Assembly (NCBI RefSeq): GCF_030486405.1
Contig: NZ_CP129613.1
Coordinates: forward strand, 2,418,001-2,482,000
Direction: 5' to 3'
DNA from: Mycolicibacterium sp. HK-90
Lineage (GTDB): Bacteria; Actinomycetota; Actinomycetes; Mycobacteriales; Mycobacteriaceae
DNA length: 64,000 nt
The notes under the pieces are model-generated. The model searched no databases. It was given only the letters and a program-made list of their open reading frames with translations, and had not been told where the DNA came from. The translations under genes were made by a program, and so were the position numbers. Positions 55,594 through 64,000 of this stretch are shown here, piece after piece; positions within the stretch are counted from its first letter, which is position 1, and each line of letters begins with the position of its first letter.

Positions 55594-56298
55594 ATGAAGA
55601 AGTTCTACGGCCACACGCTGCTGTATCTGCACGAGACCATCGATCTGGGTTCGGGTCGGACCGATCAGTTCAGCGCCCCGTTCGGTGAGCTGTACCAGCC
55701 GATGATGGAAGACCTGGGTGCGCGGCTGTTCGCGATCTGGGAGACCACGCCCTACAACGGGCACTGGCCCAAGGTGACGATCATCTGGGAGATCGACGCA
55801 TTCGCCGACTATGCCCGGATCGGCAAGGCGCAGGCGGTCGGCGGCAGCCACGAGAAGCAGGCTCTGCAGTGGGCCGCCTACCTGTCCGAGATCGGCGCCC
55901 GCGGCGAGGGGCGAATCATGTACGCCGGCAAGTACAACCGGACACTCGCTCAGCTCCAGGAAGCAAACTTCGGTGCCGGCCTGGTGATCCAGGAGATCAT
56001 GCAAACCAAGCCCGGGCGCCAGGACGACTACATCCGCGAGCTCGAGCGGCTGTATGTGCCCTGGTCGGAGAGCACCGGCAAGCGGTGGCTGGGCTCGTTC
56101 ATCACCACCTTCCGGTTCAACGAGGTGATCCACTACTGGGCACTCGATGACGACTGGGATTGCTTCGAAAATCATTACCCCTCCTGGAAGGGCAACCCAC
56201 CCGCCGAGATCGTCACCTGGATGAGCGTGGCGCCCGCGCTGCGTGACGGCTGGGAGGATTCGATCCTCTCGGCCCTGCCGCCGTCACCGCTGAAGTAG
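55594..56298 (+). CDS. NIPSNAP-like dimeric alpha/beta-barrel protein
   Basis: The 234-residue protein is not confidently recognised. It has aromatic-rich repeats that look like two ferredoxin-like (ABM/NIPSNAP) modules: LFAIWETTPYNGHWPKVTIIWEIDAFADYARI and VIQEIMQTKPGRQDDYIRELERLY...FRFNEVIHYWALDDDWD. Small proteins of this kind are common companions of P450 or monooxygenase catabolic clusters. It is the first gene of the seven-gene unit. Confidence 0.65.
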   Translation: MKKFYGHTLLYLHETIDLGSGRTDQFSAPFGELYQPMMEDLGARLFAIWETTPYNGHWPKVTIIWEIDAFADYARIGKAQAVGGSHEKQALQWAAYLSEIGARGEGRIMYAGKYNRTLAQLQEANFGAGLVIQEIMQTKPGRQDDYIRELERLYVPWSESTGKRWLGSFITTFRFNEVIHYWALDDDWDCFENHYPSWKGNPPAEIVTWMSVAPALRDGWEDSILSALPPSPLK

Positions 56299-56305
56299 GC
56301 ATGAG

Positions 56306-57535
56306 ATGAATCAACCTGTGCTGCAGGACTTCACCTACGATCCGTTCGATCCGGACGTGATGGCCGATCCGCTGCCGTACTACCGGATCCTGCGCGACGA
56401 GTACCCGGTGTACTACATCGACAAGTGGGACACCTACGCGCTGTCCCGGTTCGACGACATCTGGGAGGTGCTCGGGGTCAACGACGGAACGTTCGTCGCC
56501 TCCGAGGGCACGCTGCCCGCCGCCAATGTCCTGGCCCACCGCAACAACGGCCCGGTGCCCGATCCGCCGTTGCACCCCATGCCTTTCCATGCCACTTTCG
56601 ACTCGCCGATCTACGAGGACGTACGGCGGTGCACCTCGGCCCAGTTCCGGCCGCGATCGGCGGCCAAGCTGGCCGACCGGATCCGGACGCTGGCCAACCA
56701 GCGTCTCGACGAGCTGCTGCCGCGCGGAAGTTTTGACCTGACCCAGGATTACGGCGGCATCGTCGCGGCCGCGATGGTGTGCGAATTCGTCGGACTACCG
56801 GTCGATCTCGCCCCGGAGGTGCTGGCAACGGTCAACGCCGGCAGCCTCGCGCAGCCGGGCGAAGGGGTGGAGGTCGGCAACGCCAGGCCCGGTTATCTGT
56901 CGTATCTGACCCCGATCATCGAGCGCCGGCGCGCCGAGGGGCACGACGGCAGCGTGCCGATCGCCGACAGCCTGATCGGGCACCGGCTACCCGACGGATC
57001 GGCCCTGGACGACATGGAAGCGGCGGTGCAGATGCTCGGCGTGTTCATCGGCGGCACCGAAACGGTCCCGAAGATCACCGCGACCGGGCTGTGGCAATTG
57101 CTGCGGCATCCGGAGCAATTGGCCGCGGTGCGTTCCGATCTCGGTGCCAACGTGCCCGTCGCCCGGGAAGAGATCATCCGCCACAGCGCACCCGCGCAGT
57201 GGTTCGCCCGCACGGTGCGGCGGCCCTACACCATCCACGGCACCACCATGAATCCCGGCCAACGCGTCATCACCTTGCTGGCCTCGGCCGCCCGCGACGA
57301 ACGTGAGTACGACAATCCGGACGACTTCGTGTGGAACCGGCCGATCGAACGGCTGCTGTCGTTCGGCCATGGTCAGCACTTCTGCCTCGGAGTGCACGTG
57401 GCCCGGCTGGAGATCACCATCATGATCCAGGAGTGGCTCAAACGTGTGCCGGAGTACCGCATCGACGAGGCCGCGGCCTCCCGGCCTCCGTCCAGTTTCC
57501 AGTGGGGCTGGAACAACATCCCCGTGGAGGTGTGA
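56306..57535 (+). CDS. Cytochrome P450 (2)
   Basis: The 409-residue P450 has the I-helix motif GVFIGGTETVPKI, K-helix EEIIRH and the haem loop SFGHGQHFCLGVHVARLE. The threonine of GGTET is the proton-relay residue. It is distinct from P450 1, so the pathway has two hydroxylations, or each enzyme has its own substrate. The gene starts 7 bp after the NIPSNAP-like gene. Confidence 0.93.
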   Translation: MNQPVLQDFTYDPFDPDVMADPLPYYRILRDEYPVYYIDKWDTYALSRFDDIWEVLGVNDGTFVASEGTLPAANVLAHRNNGPVPDPPLHPMPFHATFDSPIYEDVRRCTSAQFRPRSAAKLADRIRTLANQRLDELLPRGSFDLTQDYGGIVAAAMVCEFVGLPVDLAPEVLATVNAGSLAQPGEGVEVGNARPGYLSYLTPIIERRRAEGHDGSVPIADSLIGHRLPDGSALDDMEAAVQMLGVFIGGTETVPKITATGLWQLLRHPEQLAAVRSDLGANVPVAREEIIRHSAPAQWFARTVRRPYTIHGTTMNPGQRVITLLASAARDEREYDNPDDFVWNRPIERLLSFGHGQHFCLGVHVARLEITIMIQEWLKRVPEYRIDEAAASRPPSSFQWGWNNIPVEV

Positions 57536-57536
57536 C

Positions 57537-58505
57537 ATGTGGTGCTACCGCCTCGTGGCACCGTTCACGTTCGAGCGAACCGACATCGCCGCGCCCTCAC
57601 CGGAATCTCTGGGCGAGGGCCAGGTCCTGCTGGACTTCCTCGCCGCCGGGATCTGCGGCAGTGATCTCCCCGGATTCCGCGGCACCCAGGGCAAACTGCC
57701 CGGGGACACCGGCCCCCGCGCCGCCGAGATGGACGGCTTCCCGATCCACGAGATCGTCGGAGAGGTGCTGGCCAGCCGGCATCCCGACCATCGGCCGGGG
57801 GAGCGCGTGGTCGGTTGGGCATCCGGGTTCGACGGTCTGATGGGCCGCGTGGTCTCCGACGGGGCGGGGTTGGTGTCCTACGACCCCGCGCTGGCCCCCG
57901 AACTGGCCGTCGGGCTGCAACCATTGGCATGCGTCCTGTACGCCGTCGAGCAGCTGCCGGATCTGTCGGGCCGCCACGTCGCGATCATCGGACAGGGCTC
58001 CATCGGTCTGCTGTTCTCCTACGTCGCAAAGGCTTTGGGGGCAACGCGGGTGACCGGGGTAGACCCGGTGGACCGCACCGCGATCGCCTCTCGGTTCGGG
58101 GTCGACGACGCGGTCCGGGCCACCAGCGATCGCTGGGTCCGCCACCTGGGGGTCACCGGCAAGCCCGACGTCGTCATCGAGGCGGTCGGACATCAGGTCG
58201 CCACCCTCAACCACGCGTTGGAGGCCGCTGCCTTCGGCGGCACGGTGTTCTACTTCGGCGTGCCCGACGACGACAGCTATCCGATCAGCATGCGCACCAT
58301 GTTGCGCAACAATCTCACGCTGAAATCCGGTGTCACACTGGATCGTCAACGCGTTCTACGCCGGGCCGACGAGTTCGCCCGGGACCACCCCGACCTGTTG
58401 CCCGGCTACGTGACCCACACTTTCGGCTCGGACGATGTGCCGGCAGCGTTCGAATTCGCCTGCCGTCCATTGCCTGAGCGGGTCAAGATCGCGATCACCC
58501 GATGA
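57537..58505 (+). CDS. Zinc-type medium-chain alcohol dehydrogenase
   Basis: The 322-residue MDR protein has the catalytic zinc Cys in GICGSD, His/Glu in GFPIHEIVGEV, the third ligand region in PLACVLYAVEQL and the NAD-binding GQGSIGLLFSYVAKALGA. The four-Cys structural zinc site is missing. It starts one base after the P450 stop. It would oxidise an alcohol made by the P450s to a ketone. Confidence 0.87.
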   Translation: MWCYRLVAPFTFERTDIAAPSPESLGEGQVLLDFLAAGICGSDLPGFRGTQGKLPGDTGPRAAEMDGFPIHEIVGEVLASRHPDHRPGERVVGWASGFDGLMGRVVSDGAGLVSYDPALAPELAVGLQPLACVLYAVEQLPDLSGRHVAIIGQGSIGLLFSYVAKALGATRVTGVDPVDRTAIASRFGVDDAVRATSDRWVRHLGVTGKPDVVIEAVGHQVATLNHALEAAAFGGTVFYFGVPDDDSYPISMRTMLRNNLTLKSGVTLDRQRVLRRADEFARDHPDLLPGYVTHTFGSDDVPAAFEFACRPLPERVKIAITR

Positions 58506-59287
58506 ACCGCAGCAGATTGCAGGACGCGTTGGCATCCAACGCCCACGTCTGGGGTGGTTGGGTGGTCGCGCCGACGATGATCGGTCCCGAGGAGTTCGCG
58601 GCCGCCGGATATCACTACGTCGGATTCGACCTGCAGCACGGGTATCTCGACGATGCCGACGTGGCCGTGCTGCTACGCCGGCTCGAGCACGTGCCGATCG
58701 CCACCGCGGTGCGATTGCCGTCGGCCGATCCCGCGCCGATCGGCCGGGTGCTCGACGCCGGGGCCGATGCGGTGATCATCGCGATGGTGGAATCCGCCGA
58801 GCAGGCCGCCGCGGCGGTCGCGGCCACCCGATATGCCCCCGGCGGGGTCCGCAGCTTCGGGCCGCTGCGGGCCGGCCTGGGCCAGGACACCGCCGAGTTG
58901 GAAGCCCGGGTGAGTGTGTTCGCGATGATCGAGACGGCGCCGGGCCTGGACGCCGCCGAGCAGATCTGTGCGGTGCCCGGGCTCACCGGGATCTACGTCG
59001 GTCCCGCGGATCTGGCGATCTCGATGGGGTATCAGCCCGTGGACGCCTGGACCCACCCCGAGGTGCGGGCGGCGATGGTCAAGATCCACGCCGCTGCCCA
59101 CGCGGCCGGCCTGGTCGCCGGAATCCATGCCGGGGCAGGGAAACTCGGAAAAGCCATGGCCGAACTGGGGTTCCAGATGATCACCCTGGCCTCGGAATCG
59201 CAGGCGTTGCGCCGCGGCGCCGCCGAGCATCTCGACGAAGCCGCAGGGCAGGCCGTGCCGGCCACCGAACGAGGAGGCTACAACTGA
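58502..59287 (+). CDS. HpcH/HpaI-family aldolase
   Basis: The 261-residue protein has the family pattern: WGGWVVAPTMIGPEEFAAAG, YHYVGFDLQHGYLDD, ADAVIIAMVESAEQA, FAMIETAPGLDAAEQIC (metal-binding Glu) and GIYVGPADLAISMG. It would cleave a 2-oxo-hydroxy acid to pyruvate and an aldehyde. The start overlaps the ADH stop and its stop overlaps the SDR start, so it is coupled in both directions. Confidence 0.9.
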   Translation: MNRSRLQDALASNAHVWGGWVVAPTMIGPEEFAAAGYHYVGFDLQHGYLDDADVAVLLRRLEHVPIATAVRLPSADPAPIGRVLDAGADAVIIAMVESAEQAAAAVAATRYAPGGVRSFGPLRAGLGQDTAELEARVSVFAMIETAPGLDAAEQICAVPGLTGIYVGPADLAISMGYQPVDAWTHPEVRAAMVKIHAAAHAAGLVAGIHAGAGKLGKAMAELGFQMITLASESQALRRGAAEHLDEAAGQAVPATERGGYN

Positions 59288-60030
59288 ACGCAGCACCAGA
59301 GCCCGGCAACTCGCGGGTGGCCTTGGTTACCGGGGCCGCCCGCGGACAAGGTGCCGCGATCGTGCGCCGGCTGGTGGCCGACGGGTACCGGGTCACCGCC
59401 GGGGACCACCTGATCGACGAACTCACCCCCACCACAACCGAGTTCGGCGACCACGTGTTGGCGGTCGAACTGGACGTGACATCGCCAGAGCACTGGCAGG
59501 CCGCAGTGGCAGCCACCGTGGCCCGATTCGGCGGGCTCAACGCGCTGGTGAACAACGCCGGTGTGCTGCACAGTGCCTCGATCGCCGAGGAAACCCCGAG
59601 CGGTTTCGAGGGCTTGTGGCGGGTGAACTGCCTGGGGCCCTTCCTAGGACTGCAGGCAGCGCTCGAGCCGCTGCGGCGGGCGGACAACGCCGCGGTGGTG
59701 AACACCTGCAGCACCGGCGCGCTCCGCCCGTTTCCGCACCACGCGGCCTACGGTTCGTCGAAGTGGGCACTGCGCGGTCTCACTCAGCTGGCAGCTGCCG
59801 AACTCGGCCGCGACGGGATCCGGGTCAACGCCATCTTTCCCGGACCCGTCGAGACGCCGATGCTCGACGACGCCACCCAGGCCCGGCTGGCGGAGCGGGC
59901 GACGTTGGGACGGCTGGGCAAACCGAGCGAGATGGCCGACGCCGTCGCGTTCCTGTTGTCGGACCAGGCGGCGTTCATCACCGGCTCCGAACTCGTCATC
60001 GACGGCGGCCAATGTCTGCAGATCGGATAG
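59284..60030 (+). CDS. Short-chain dehydrogenase/reductase with an apparent CTG start
   Basis: The protein has about 248 residues and the classical SDR motifs: VTGAARGQGA, NNAGVL, catalytic Ser in NTCSTGALRPF, YGSSK (YxxxK) and the C-terminal DGGQ. No ATG, GTG or TTG lies at a suitable place. A CTG at 59284 has a perfect GGAGG 6 nt upstream and overlaps the aldolase stop (CTGA). A GTG at 59317 would begin at the first beta strand and lacks a binding site. Either way the enzyme is a NAD(P)-dependent oxidoreductase of the island. Confidence 0.87.
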   Translation: MNAAPEPGNSRVALVTGAARGQGAAIVRRLVADGYRVTAGDHLIDELTPTTTEFGDHVLAVELDVTSPEHWQAAVAATVARFGGLNALVNNAGVLHSASIAEETPSGFEGLWRVNCLGPFLGLQAALEPLRRADNAAVVNTCSTGALRPFPHHAAYGSSKWALRGLTQLAAAELGRDGIRVNAIFPGPVETPMLDDATQARLAERATLGRLGKPSEMADAVAFLLSDQAAFITGSELVIDGGQCLQIG

Positions 60031-60035
60031 CGCGG

Positions 60036-61544
60036 ATGACCACGTCACCGACCGTCGGGATCATCGGAGCCGGCCCGGGTGGGCTGGCGCTCGGAATCTT
60101 CCTGAAAAAGGCGGGTTTCGCGGATTTCACGATCTTCGACCGCGAGGACGGGGTCGGCGGAACGTGGCGGATCAACACGTACCCGGGCCTGGCCTGCGAC
60201 GTGAAGTCACACCTGTACTCGTACTCATTCGATCTCAACGCCAATTGGAGCCGGCTCTGGGCCGGCCAACCCGAGATCCTGGAATATTTCGAACGGTGCG
60301 CCGAACGCTACCGCCTGGGCCCGCACCTGATGCTCGACACCGAGATCACCGCGGCGCGTTGGGACCCGGCCACCAGCAGCTGGACCCTGACCACAGCTTC
60401 CGGTGACCAGCACCGGTTCGACATCGTGGTCTCTGCGATCGGACTGTTCACCCAGCCGTTGCAACCGGACCTGGTGGCCGAGGAACCGTTCACCGGCACC
60501 CTCATGCACACCGCCGACTGGGATCACGAGGTGAAGCTCGACGGGGCGAAGGTGGCCGTGCTCGGAACCGGATCGACTGCTTCCCAAGTGGTTCCAGAGA
60601 TCGCCAAGGTGGCCGAGAAGGTGTACTCGGTGCAGCGCTCGCCGACCTGGGTCCTACCGAAGCCCGACCGGCCGTATACCGAGCGGGAACGCTGGCTGTT
60701 CGCCCATGTGCCGCTGGCGAAGAAGATCTACCGGACCCGGTTGTGGCTGCGCAGCGAGTCGAACATCGCCGTCATCGAGAACGGCAGCGACAAGACACAG
60801 GAATTCAAGGCGATCGCGCTCAATCTCCTCGAATCAACAGTGGCCGACGAGGAATTGCGGGCCCGGCTGACCCCCGACCACCCGCTGGGCTGCAAGCGGC
60901 TGGTGTTCTCACCCGACTTCATCGCGACCCTGACCCGGCCCAACGTCGAGGTGGTGTCCAGCCCGGCCCGGGCGCTGCGGTCCGTGGGACTGGTCACCGA
61001 GGACGGCCGCGAACTCGACGTCGATGTGGTGGTGTGCGCCACCGGGTACGCGGCCGCCGACTACCTGGGGCAGATCGAGGTCACCGGCGAGGGTGGGGTG
61101 TCGCTGCGGGACACCTGGAGTGAGGGCGCGTTCGCCTACCTGGGGATGACGGTGCCGGGCTTCCCGAACTTCTTCATGCTCTACGGCCCGAACACCAACG
61201 TCGGCTCCAACAGTGTCATCTTCATCCTGGAGGCGCAGGCTCGCTACGTGGTGCGGGCACTCAAACACCTTCGGCGCAAACGCAAGTCATATGTGGCGGT
61301 ACGCCCTGAAGCCATGGCCGCATTCCTTGCCGACATCGACCGGTGGATGCAGGGCACGGTCTGGCTGACCCGGTGCAGCAGCTACTTTCGGGCGCCGAGC
61401 GGCCGGGTGGTCACCCAATGGCCGCGCAGCGCCCGCGCGTTCTGGTCGATGACGCGGCGGTTCCGGGCCGCCGAGTACACGTTCGACCCGCCCGCCACCC
61501 GGCCGGCCCCGGTGCCCGCCGCCGCCGATCGAACAGATGGCTGA
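60036..61544 (+). CDS. Flavin-dependent monooxygenase, type I Baeyer-Villiger-like
   Basis: The 502-residue protein has two Rossmann motifs (IIGAGPGGLALG and VLGTGSTASQ) and, between them, FTGTLMHTADWD, which fits the BVMO fingerprint FxGxxxHxxxW(P/D). GVGGTWRINTYPGLACDV and the late CATGY are also typical. It would insert oxygen into a ketone to give an ester or lactone. It follows the dehydrogenases that would supply the ketone and precedes a hydrolase that could open the ester. Confidence 0.92.
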   Translation: MTTSPTVGIIGAGPGGLALGIFLKKAGFADFTIFDREDGVGGTWRINTYPGLACDVKSHLYSYSFDLNANWSRLWAGQPEILEYFERCAERYRLGPHLMLDTEITAARWDPATSSWTLTTASGDQHRFDIVVSAIGLFTQPLQPDLVAEEPFTGTLMHTADWDHEVKLDGAKVAVLGTGSTASQVVPEIAKVAEKVYSVQRSPTWVLPKPDRPYTERERWLFAHVPLAKKIYRTRLWLRSESNIAVIENGSDKTQEFKAIALNLLESTVADEELRARLTPDHPLGCKRLVFSPDFIATLTRPNVEVVSSPARALRSVGLVTEDGRELDVDVVVCATGYAAADYLGQIEVTGEGGVSLRDTWSEGAFAYLGMTVPGFPNFFMLYGPNTNVGSNSVIFILEAQARYVVRALKHLRRKRKSYVAVRPEAMAAFLADIDRWMQGTVWLTRCSSYFRAPSGRVVTQWPRSARAFWSMTRRFRAAEYTFDPPATRPAPVPAAADRTDG

Positions 61545-61547
61545 GCC

Positions 61548-62468
61548 GTGTCCTGGCTCGAACGCCTCGATCCGGCGTTGCGCGGGTTCGCCGACGCGCG
61601 CACCGACCTGAGCACCGATCAGCTGGGGGCGGTGCGCGCATCGTTGGATCAGCGTCGTCGTGACGCCGCACAGGCCCTGGACACGCCCGGCGTGGAGATC
61701 ATCGGGGGCCGCGTGGCACTCGGCCGGCGCAGCATCCCGGTGCGCATCTACCGCGGCGGGCCCACGCCGTCGCCCGCGGTGATCTACTGCCATTCGGGAG
61801 CCTTCGTACTGGGCAACCTCGATACCGATCAGATCCAATGTGTGGAGCTGGCCCGGCGGGCCCGCTGCACGGTGATCGCGATGGAATACCGGTTGGCTCC
61901 CGAGTATCCGTATCCGGCCGCGTTCGACGATGCGATGGTGGTTCTCAATTGGGCGGCCACCCTGGCCGCCGACCTCGACATCGACGCGGGACGCATCGCG
62001 GTGGCGGGAAGCAGTGCCGGCGGTGCGCTGGCGGCCCTGCTGGCGCAGCACTCCGCCGCGGGCTCCGCTCCACCCATCGTGTTCCAGGCGCTACACCAGC
62101 CGGTACTCGACGACCGGCCCACCGGTTCGAAAGGCGAGTTTGCCGACACCCCGGGCTTCGACGGCCCGGCGACCATGGCGATGTGGCGGCACTACCTCGG
62201 CCGCGACCTGCCGGAGGCAGCCGTCCCGGCACGTGCCGGCGGCTTGGCGGGCGTGGCTCCGGCCCTGATCACCTGCTCGGAACTCGATCCGCTGCGCGAC
62301 GAGGCGCTCGACTATGCCCGTCGCCTGCTGGCAGACGGAGTTGCCACCGAACTGCATTTGTTCCCGGGCACCTGTCACGGGTTCGATTCGCTGCTACCTG
62401 AGTGGGAGGTCAGCCAACAGCTCTTCGCCCTCCAAGGTGCGGCGATGCGGCGCGCACTGCATGGATGA
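61548..62468 (+). CDS. Alpha/beta hydrolase of the hormone-sensitive lipase type
   Basis: The 306-residue protein has GSSAGG around the nucleophile Ser, DPLRDEALDYA with the acid and TCHGFD with the His. The oxyanion motif is CHSGAF instead of the usual HGGG. It would hydrolyse the ester or lactone made by the preceding monooxygenase. The GTG start is 4 bp after its stop. It is the last gene of the island. Confidence 0.88.
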   Translation: MSWLERLDPALRGFADARTDLSTDQLGAVRASLDQRRRDAAQALDTPGVEIIGGRVALGRRSIPVRIYRGGPTPSPAVIYCHSGAFVLGNLDTDQIQCVELARRARCTVIAMEYRLAPEYPYPAAFDDAMVVLNWAATLAADLDIDAGRIAVAGSSAGGALAALLAQHSAAGSAPPIVFQALHQPVLDDRPTGSKGEFADTPGFDGPATMAMWRHYLGRDLPEAAVPARAGGLAGVAPALITCSELDPLRDEALDYARRLLADGVATELHLFPGTCHGFDSLLPEWEVSQQLFALQGAAMRRALHG

Positions 62469-62654
62469 CGTGGTAGCTGGTCGGCTCGGCGGTGGTTGTG
62501 ATCGACGTTGTGGGCAATAATGCAGGTCTATTGCAAGTGAAACTCGCGCGGACAGTGGGTGCGGCCGGTGCGACGATGCTGCGGCGGTGTTGGGGGCACA
62601 CCCGAGGATCCAACCCGGATGCATCGGGAGCGAGTGAGCGATTGAGAGGTATTT

Positions 62655-63905
62655 ATGTCGGCCGACGACGACCGGCTTACGTACTCCAGAGATCCCAAAC
62701 ACGCCAGGGACCCTCTGGCCTACGGCGGGCTTGACGCCCTGCTCGGCGGCCCGGTGGCGGCCCTGCCGAACGGGCGGTCGCGGCACGGCGACGCCAGGGT
62801 GTCGGCTCCACCGGTCGTCCTGACCTCGAATTTCGCCGTTCCCGGCGAGGCCGAGATCACCACCAAGCTGCCGGTGGTGCCGGGCCGCTCGGATCCTCCG
62901 CCGATCAACGGGTCGTCCTCGGCGGGCAGCTGGATCCTCGAGCAGCCGCTTCCGGCGACGGTGGCCGACGAGCCGCGCGCGATCGACAATCTCGCCCGTG
63001 TGGGCGTGCGTTCCGCGGTCAAGATGCAGCCGCGGCGCGGGTGGCGCCGCGCGGTATACGCCACCACGCGCGTCAACCTCGGGTTGTCGCCCGATGAACT
63101 GTATGAGCTGGATCTGTATGCCAGGGTCCGCCGCACGGCCCGCGAGTCCTACCAGATCGGAGTCTTCGGCCTGAAGGGCGGCGTCGGCAAGACCGCCGTC
63201 ACCGTGGCGCTCGGATCGGTCCTGAGTGCGGTGCGCGGCGATCGCATCCTGGCCATCGACGCCGATCCGGCCAGTGGTAACCTGGCCGACCGGGCGGGAC
63301 GGCAGTCCGCGGCGACCGTGGGAGATCTGCTGGCCGCCAAGGATCTGTCGCGCTACAACGATGTGCGGGCGTACACCAGCATGAACGAGTCCAAGCTCGA
63401 AGTGCTGTCCAGCGACGAGTACAGCCGCGCCGGCCGCGCGTTCAACGAGGCGGACTGGAACGCCGCCACCGGCGCCGTCTCCAAGCACTACAACCTGGTC
63501 CTCGCCGACTGTGCGGCCGACATGTTCGCCCCGGCGGCACGCGGGGTGCTGGCGACGGTGTCCGGTGCCGTCATCGTGGCCAGCGCCTCCATCGACGGTG
63601 CTCGCCAGGCTGCGGTGACCATGGACTGGCTGCGGCACAACGGCTATCAGGAGCTGTTGAGCCGCTCCTGCGTCGTGGTCAACCACGTCGGCCCGCGCAA
63701 GCCCAATGTGGACACCGGTGATCTGGTACACCAGTTCCAGAAGCACGTGGCCCCGGGGCGGGTGTTCGTGCTGCCTTGGGACAAGCACATCGCCGCCGGC
63801 ACCGAGATCCATTTCGATCTGCTGCGCCCGGGGTACCGGCGGCGGGCCCTTGAGCTCGCGGCCGCGCTGTCGGACGACTTCGAGGGCGGCGCCGCGCTGG
63901 TCTGA
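62655..63905 (+). CDS. EspI/MinD-like ATPase (ParA/Mrp fold with long N-terminal extension)
   Basis: The 416-residue protein has a disordered Pro-rich N-terminal region (about 1-150) and a C-terminal MinD/ParA domain: deviant Walker A GLKGGVGKTAVTVALG, DADPASGNLADR and LADCAADMFAP. The layout is like ESX-1 EspI (Rv3876) and its mycobacterial relatives. No ESX core genes (ecc, PE/PPE, esx) are in the window, so it is an orphan copy here. It is preceded by a 186-bp gap with no other gene. Confidence 0.82.
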   Translation: MSADDDRLTYSRDPKHARDPLAYGGLDALLGGPVAALPNGRSRHGDARVSAPPVVLTSNFAVPGEAEITTKLPVVPGRSDPPPINGSSSAGSWILEQPLPATVADEPRAIDNLARVGVRSAVKMQPRRGWRRAVYATTRVNLGLSPDELYELDLYARVRRTARESYQIGVFGLKGGVGKTAVTVALGSVLSAVRGDRILAIDADPASGNLADRAGRQSAATVGDLLAAKDLSRYNDVRAYTSMNESKLEVLSSDEYSRAGRAFNEADWNAATGAVSKHYNLVLADCAADMFAPAARGVLATVSGAVIVASASIDGARQAAVTMDWLRHNGYQELLSRSCVVVNHVGPRKPNVDTGDLVHQFQKHVAPGRVFVLPWDKHIAAGTEIHFDLLRPGYRRRALELAAALSDDFEGGAALV

Positions 63906-63929
63906 TTCGTGGCTCAGGCGCGGCTGAGC

Positions 63930-64000
63930 TCAGCTCAGCGCCAGTTCCCGGGCCACCGCGGCGTGATACTTGTCGATGTTCGCGGGATTGACCACCCGGA
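63930..64000 (-). CDS. Partial CDS, C-terminus only
   Basis: A minus-strand frame ends RVVNPANIDKYHAAVARELA then LS and a TGA stop (63930-63932) and continues out of the window. About 23 residues are visible, which is too little to assign a family. It converges on the EspI-like gene with a 24-bp gap holding a palindrome GCTGAGCTCAGC (63924-63935). Confidence 0.45.
   Translation of the reverse strand, partial: RVVNPANIDKYHAAVARELALS

Noticed and set aside
63924..63935. GCTGAGCTCAGC palindrome as operator
   Set aside because: It lies between two convergent gene ends, where a terminator or chance is more likely than an operator.

Overview
The window is high-GC actinobacterial DNA, and its core genes point to a rapidly growing Mycobacterium (Mycolicibacterium type). 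The order yraN, yifB/comM, dprA, SIP-type ferric reductase, xerC, M23 peptidase, rpsB, tsf, amidase, pyrH, frr, cdsA, rlmN is the conserved mycobacterial order (M. tuberculosis Rv2898c to Rv2879c region). Mce proteins, F420-dependent LLM enzymes, an IdeR-type iron box and an EspI-like ATPase agree with this. No rRNA, tRNA, CRISPR array, insertion sequence or phage was seen.

Layout. (1) 1-2360, minus: the start of an mce operon (mceA, mceB, partial mceC) without yrbE genes in front. It is divergent from a GMC oxidoreductase, with a 17-bp palindrome between. (2) 4102-8398: an operon of an AveC-like membrane protein, a NorD/CbbO-type VWA protein and a NorQ/CbbQ-type AAA ATPase, divergent from a MarR regulator with an inverted repeat between. 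(3) 8438-14621, minus: an IdeR-box-preceded operon for a ferric-iron ABC transporter whose last gene is an adenylation/carrier-protein/membrane-acyltransferase fusion. (4) 14761-17802: yraN-comM-dprA. (5) 17943-19894: a cobalt thiocyanate-hydrolase locus with a natural ScnB-ScnA fusion, ScnC and an activator-like protein. (6) 19982-29725: SIP protein, lactate-monooxygenase-like enzyme, TetR/MpaB/acyl-CoA dehydrogenase set, xerC, hydrolase, LLM enzyme, small membrane protein, M23 peptidase. (7) 30024-44270: the translation and lipid core (rpsB-tsf, pyrH-frr-cdsA, rlmN) interspersed with an amidase, a YgiB/YgiC/YjfL-like trio, glycerate kinase, a MarR/methyltransferase pair and an EamA/LysR pair. 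(8) 44345-62468: a catabolic island of 17 genes in six transcription units: two P450s, ferredoxin, type-I Baeyer-Villiger-like monooxygenase, alcohol, short-chain and aldehyde dehydrogenases, HpcH/HpaI aldolase, SMP-30 lactonase, alpha/beta hydrolase, GH3 glycosidase, CoA transferase, APH-like kinase, TesB-like thioesterase, NIPSNAP-like and SnoaL-like proteins, and two paralogous TetR repressors. (9) 62655 to the end: an EspI/MinD-like ATPase and a partial gene.

How it works together. The strongest new signal is in the island: the same inverted repeat (TTACA-N14-TGTMA, M being A or C) occurs in all three divergent promoter regions and before the aldehyde dehydrogenase. That makes the island one inferred TetR-controlled regulon, probably for oxidative breakdown of a glycosylated or cyclic (terpenoid- or steroid-like) compound. 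The second strong signal is the iron-box-controlled transporter operon ending in the adenylation-carrier-acyltransferase fusion, which suggests iron-responsive acyl chemistry tied to ferric uptake. Both substrates are unknown.
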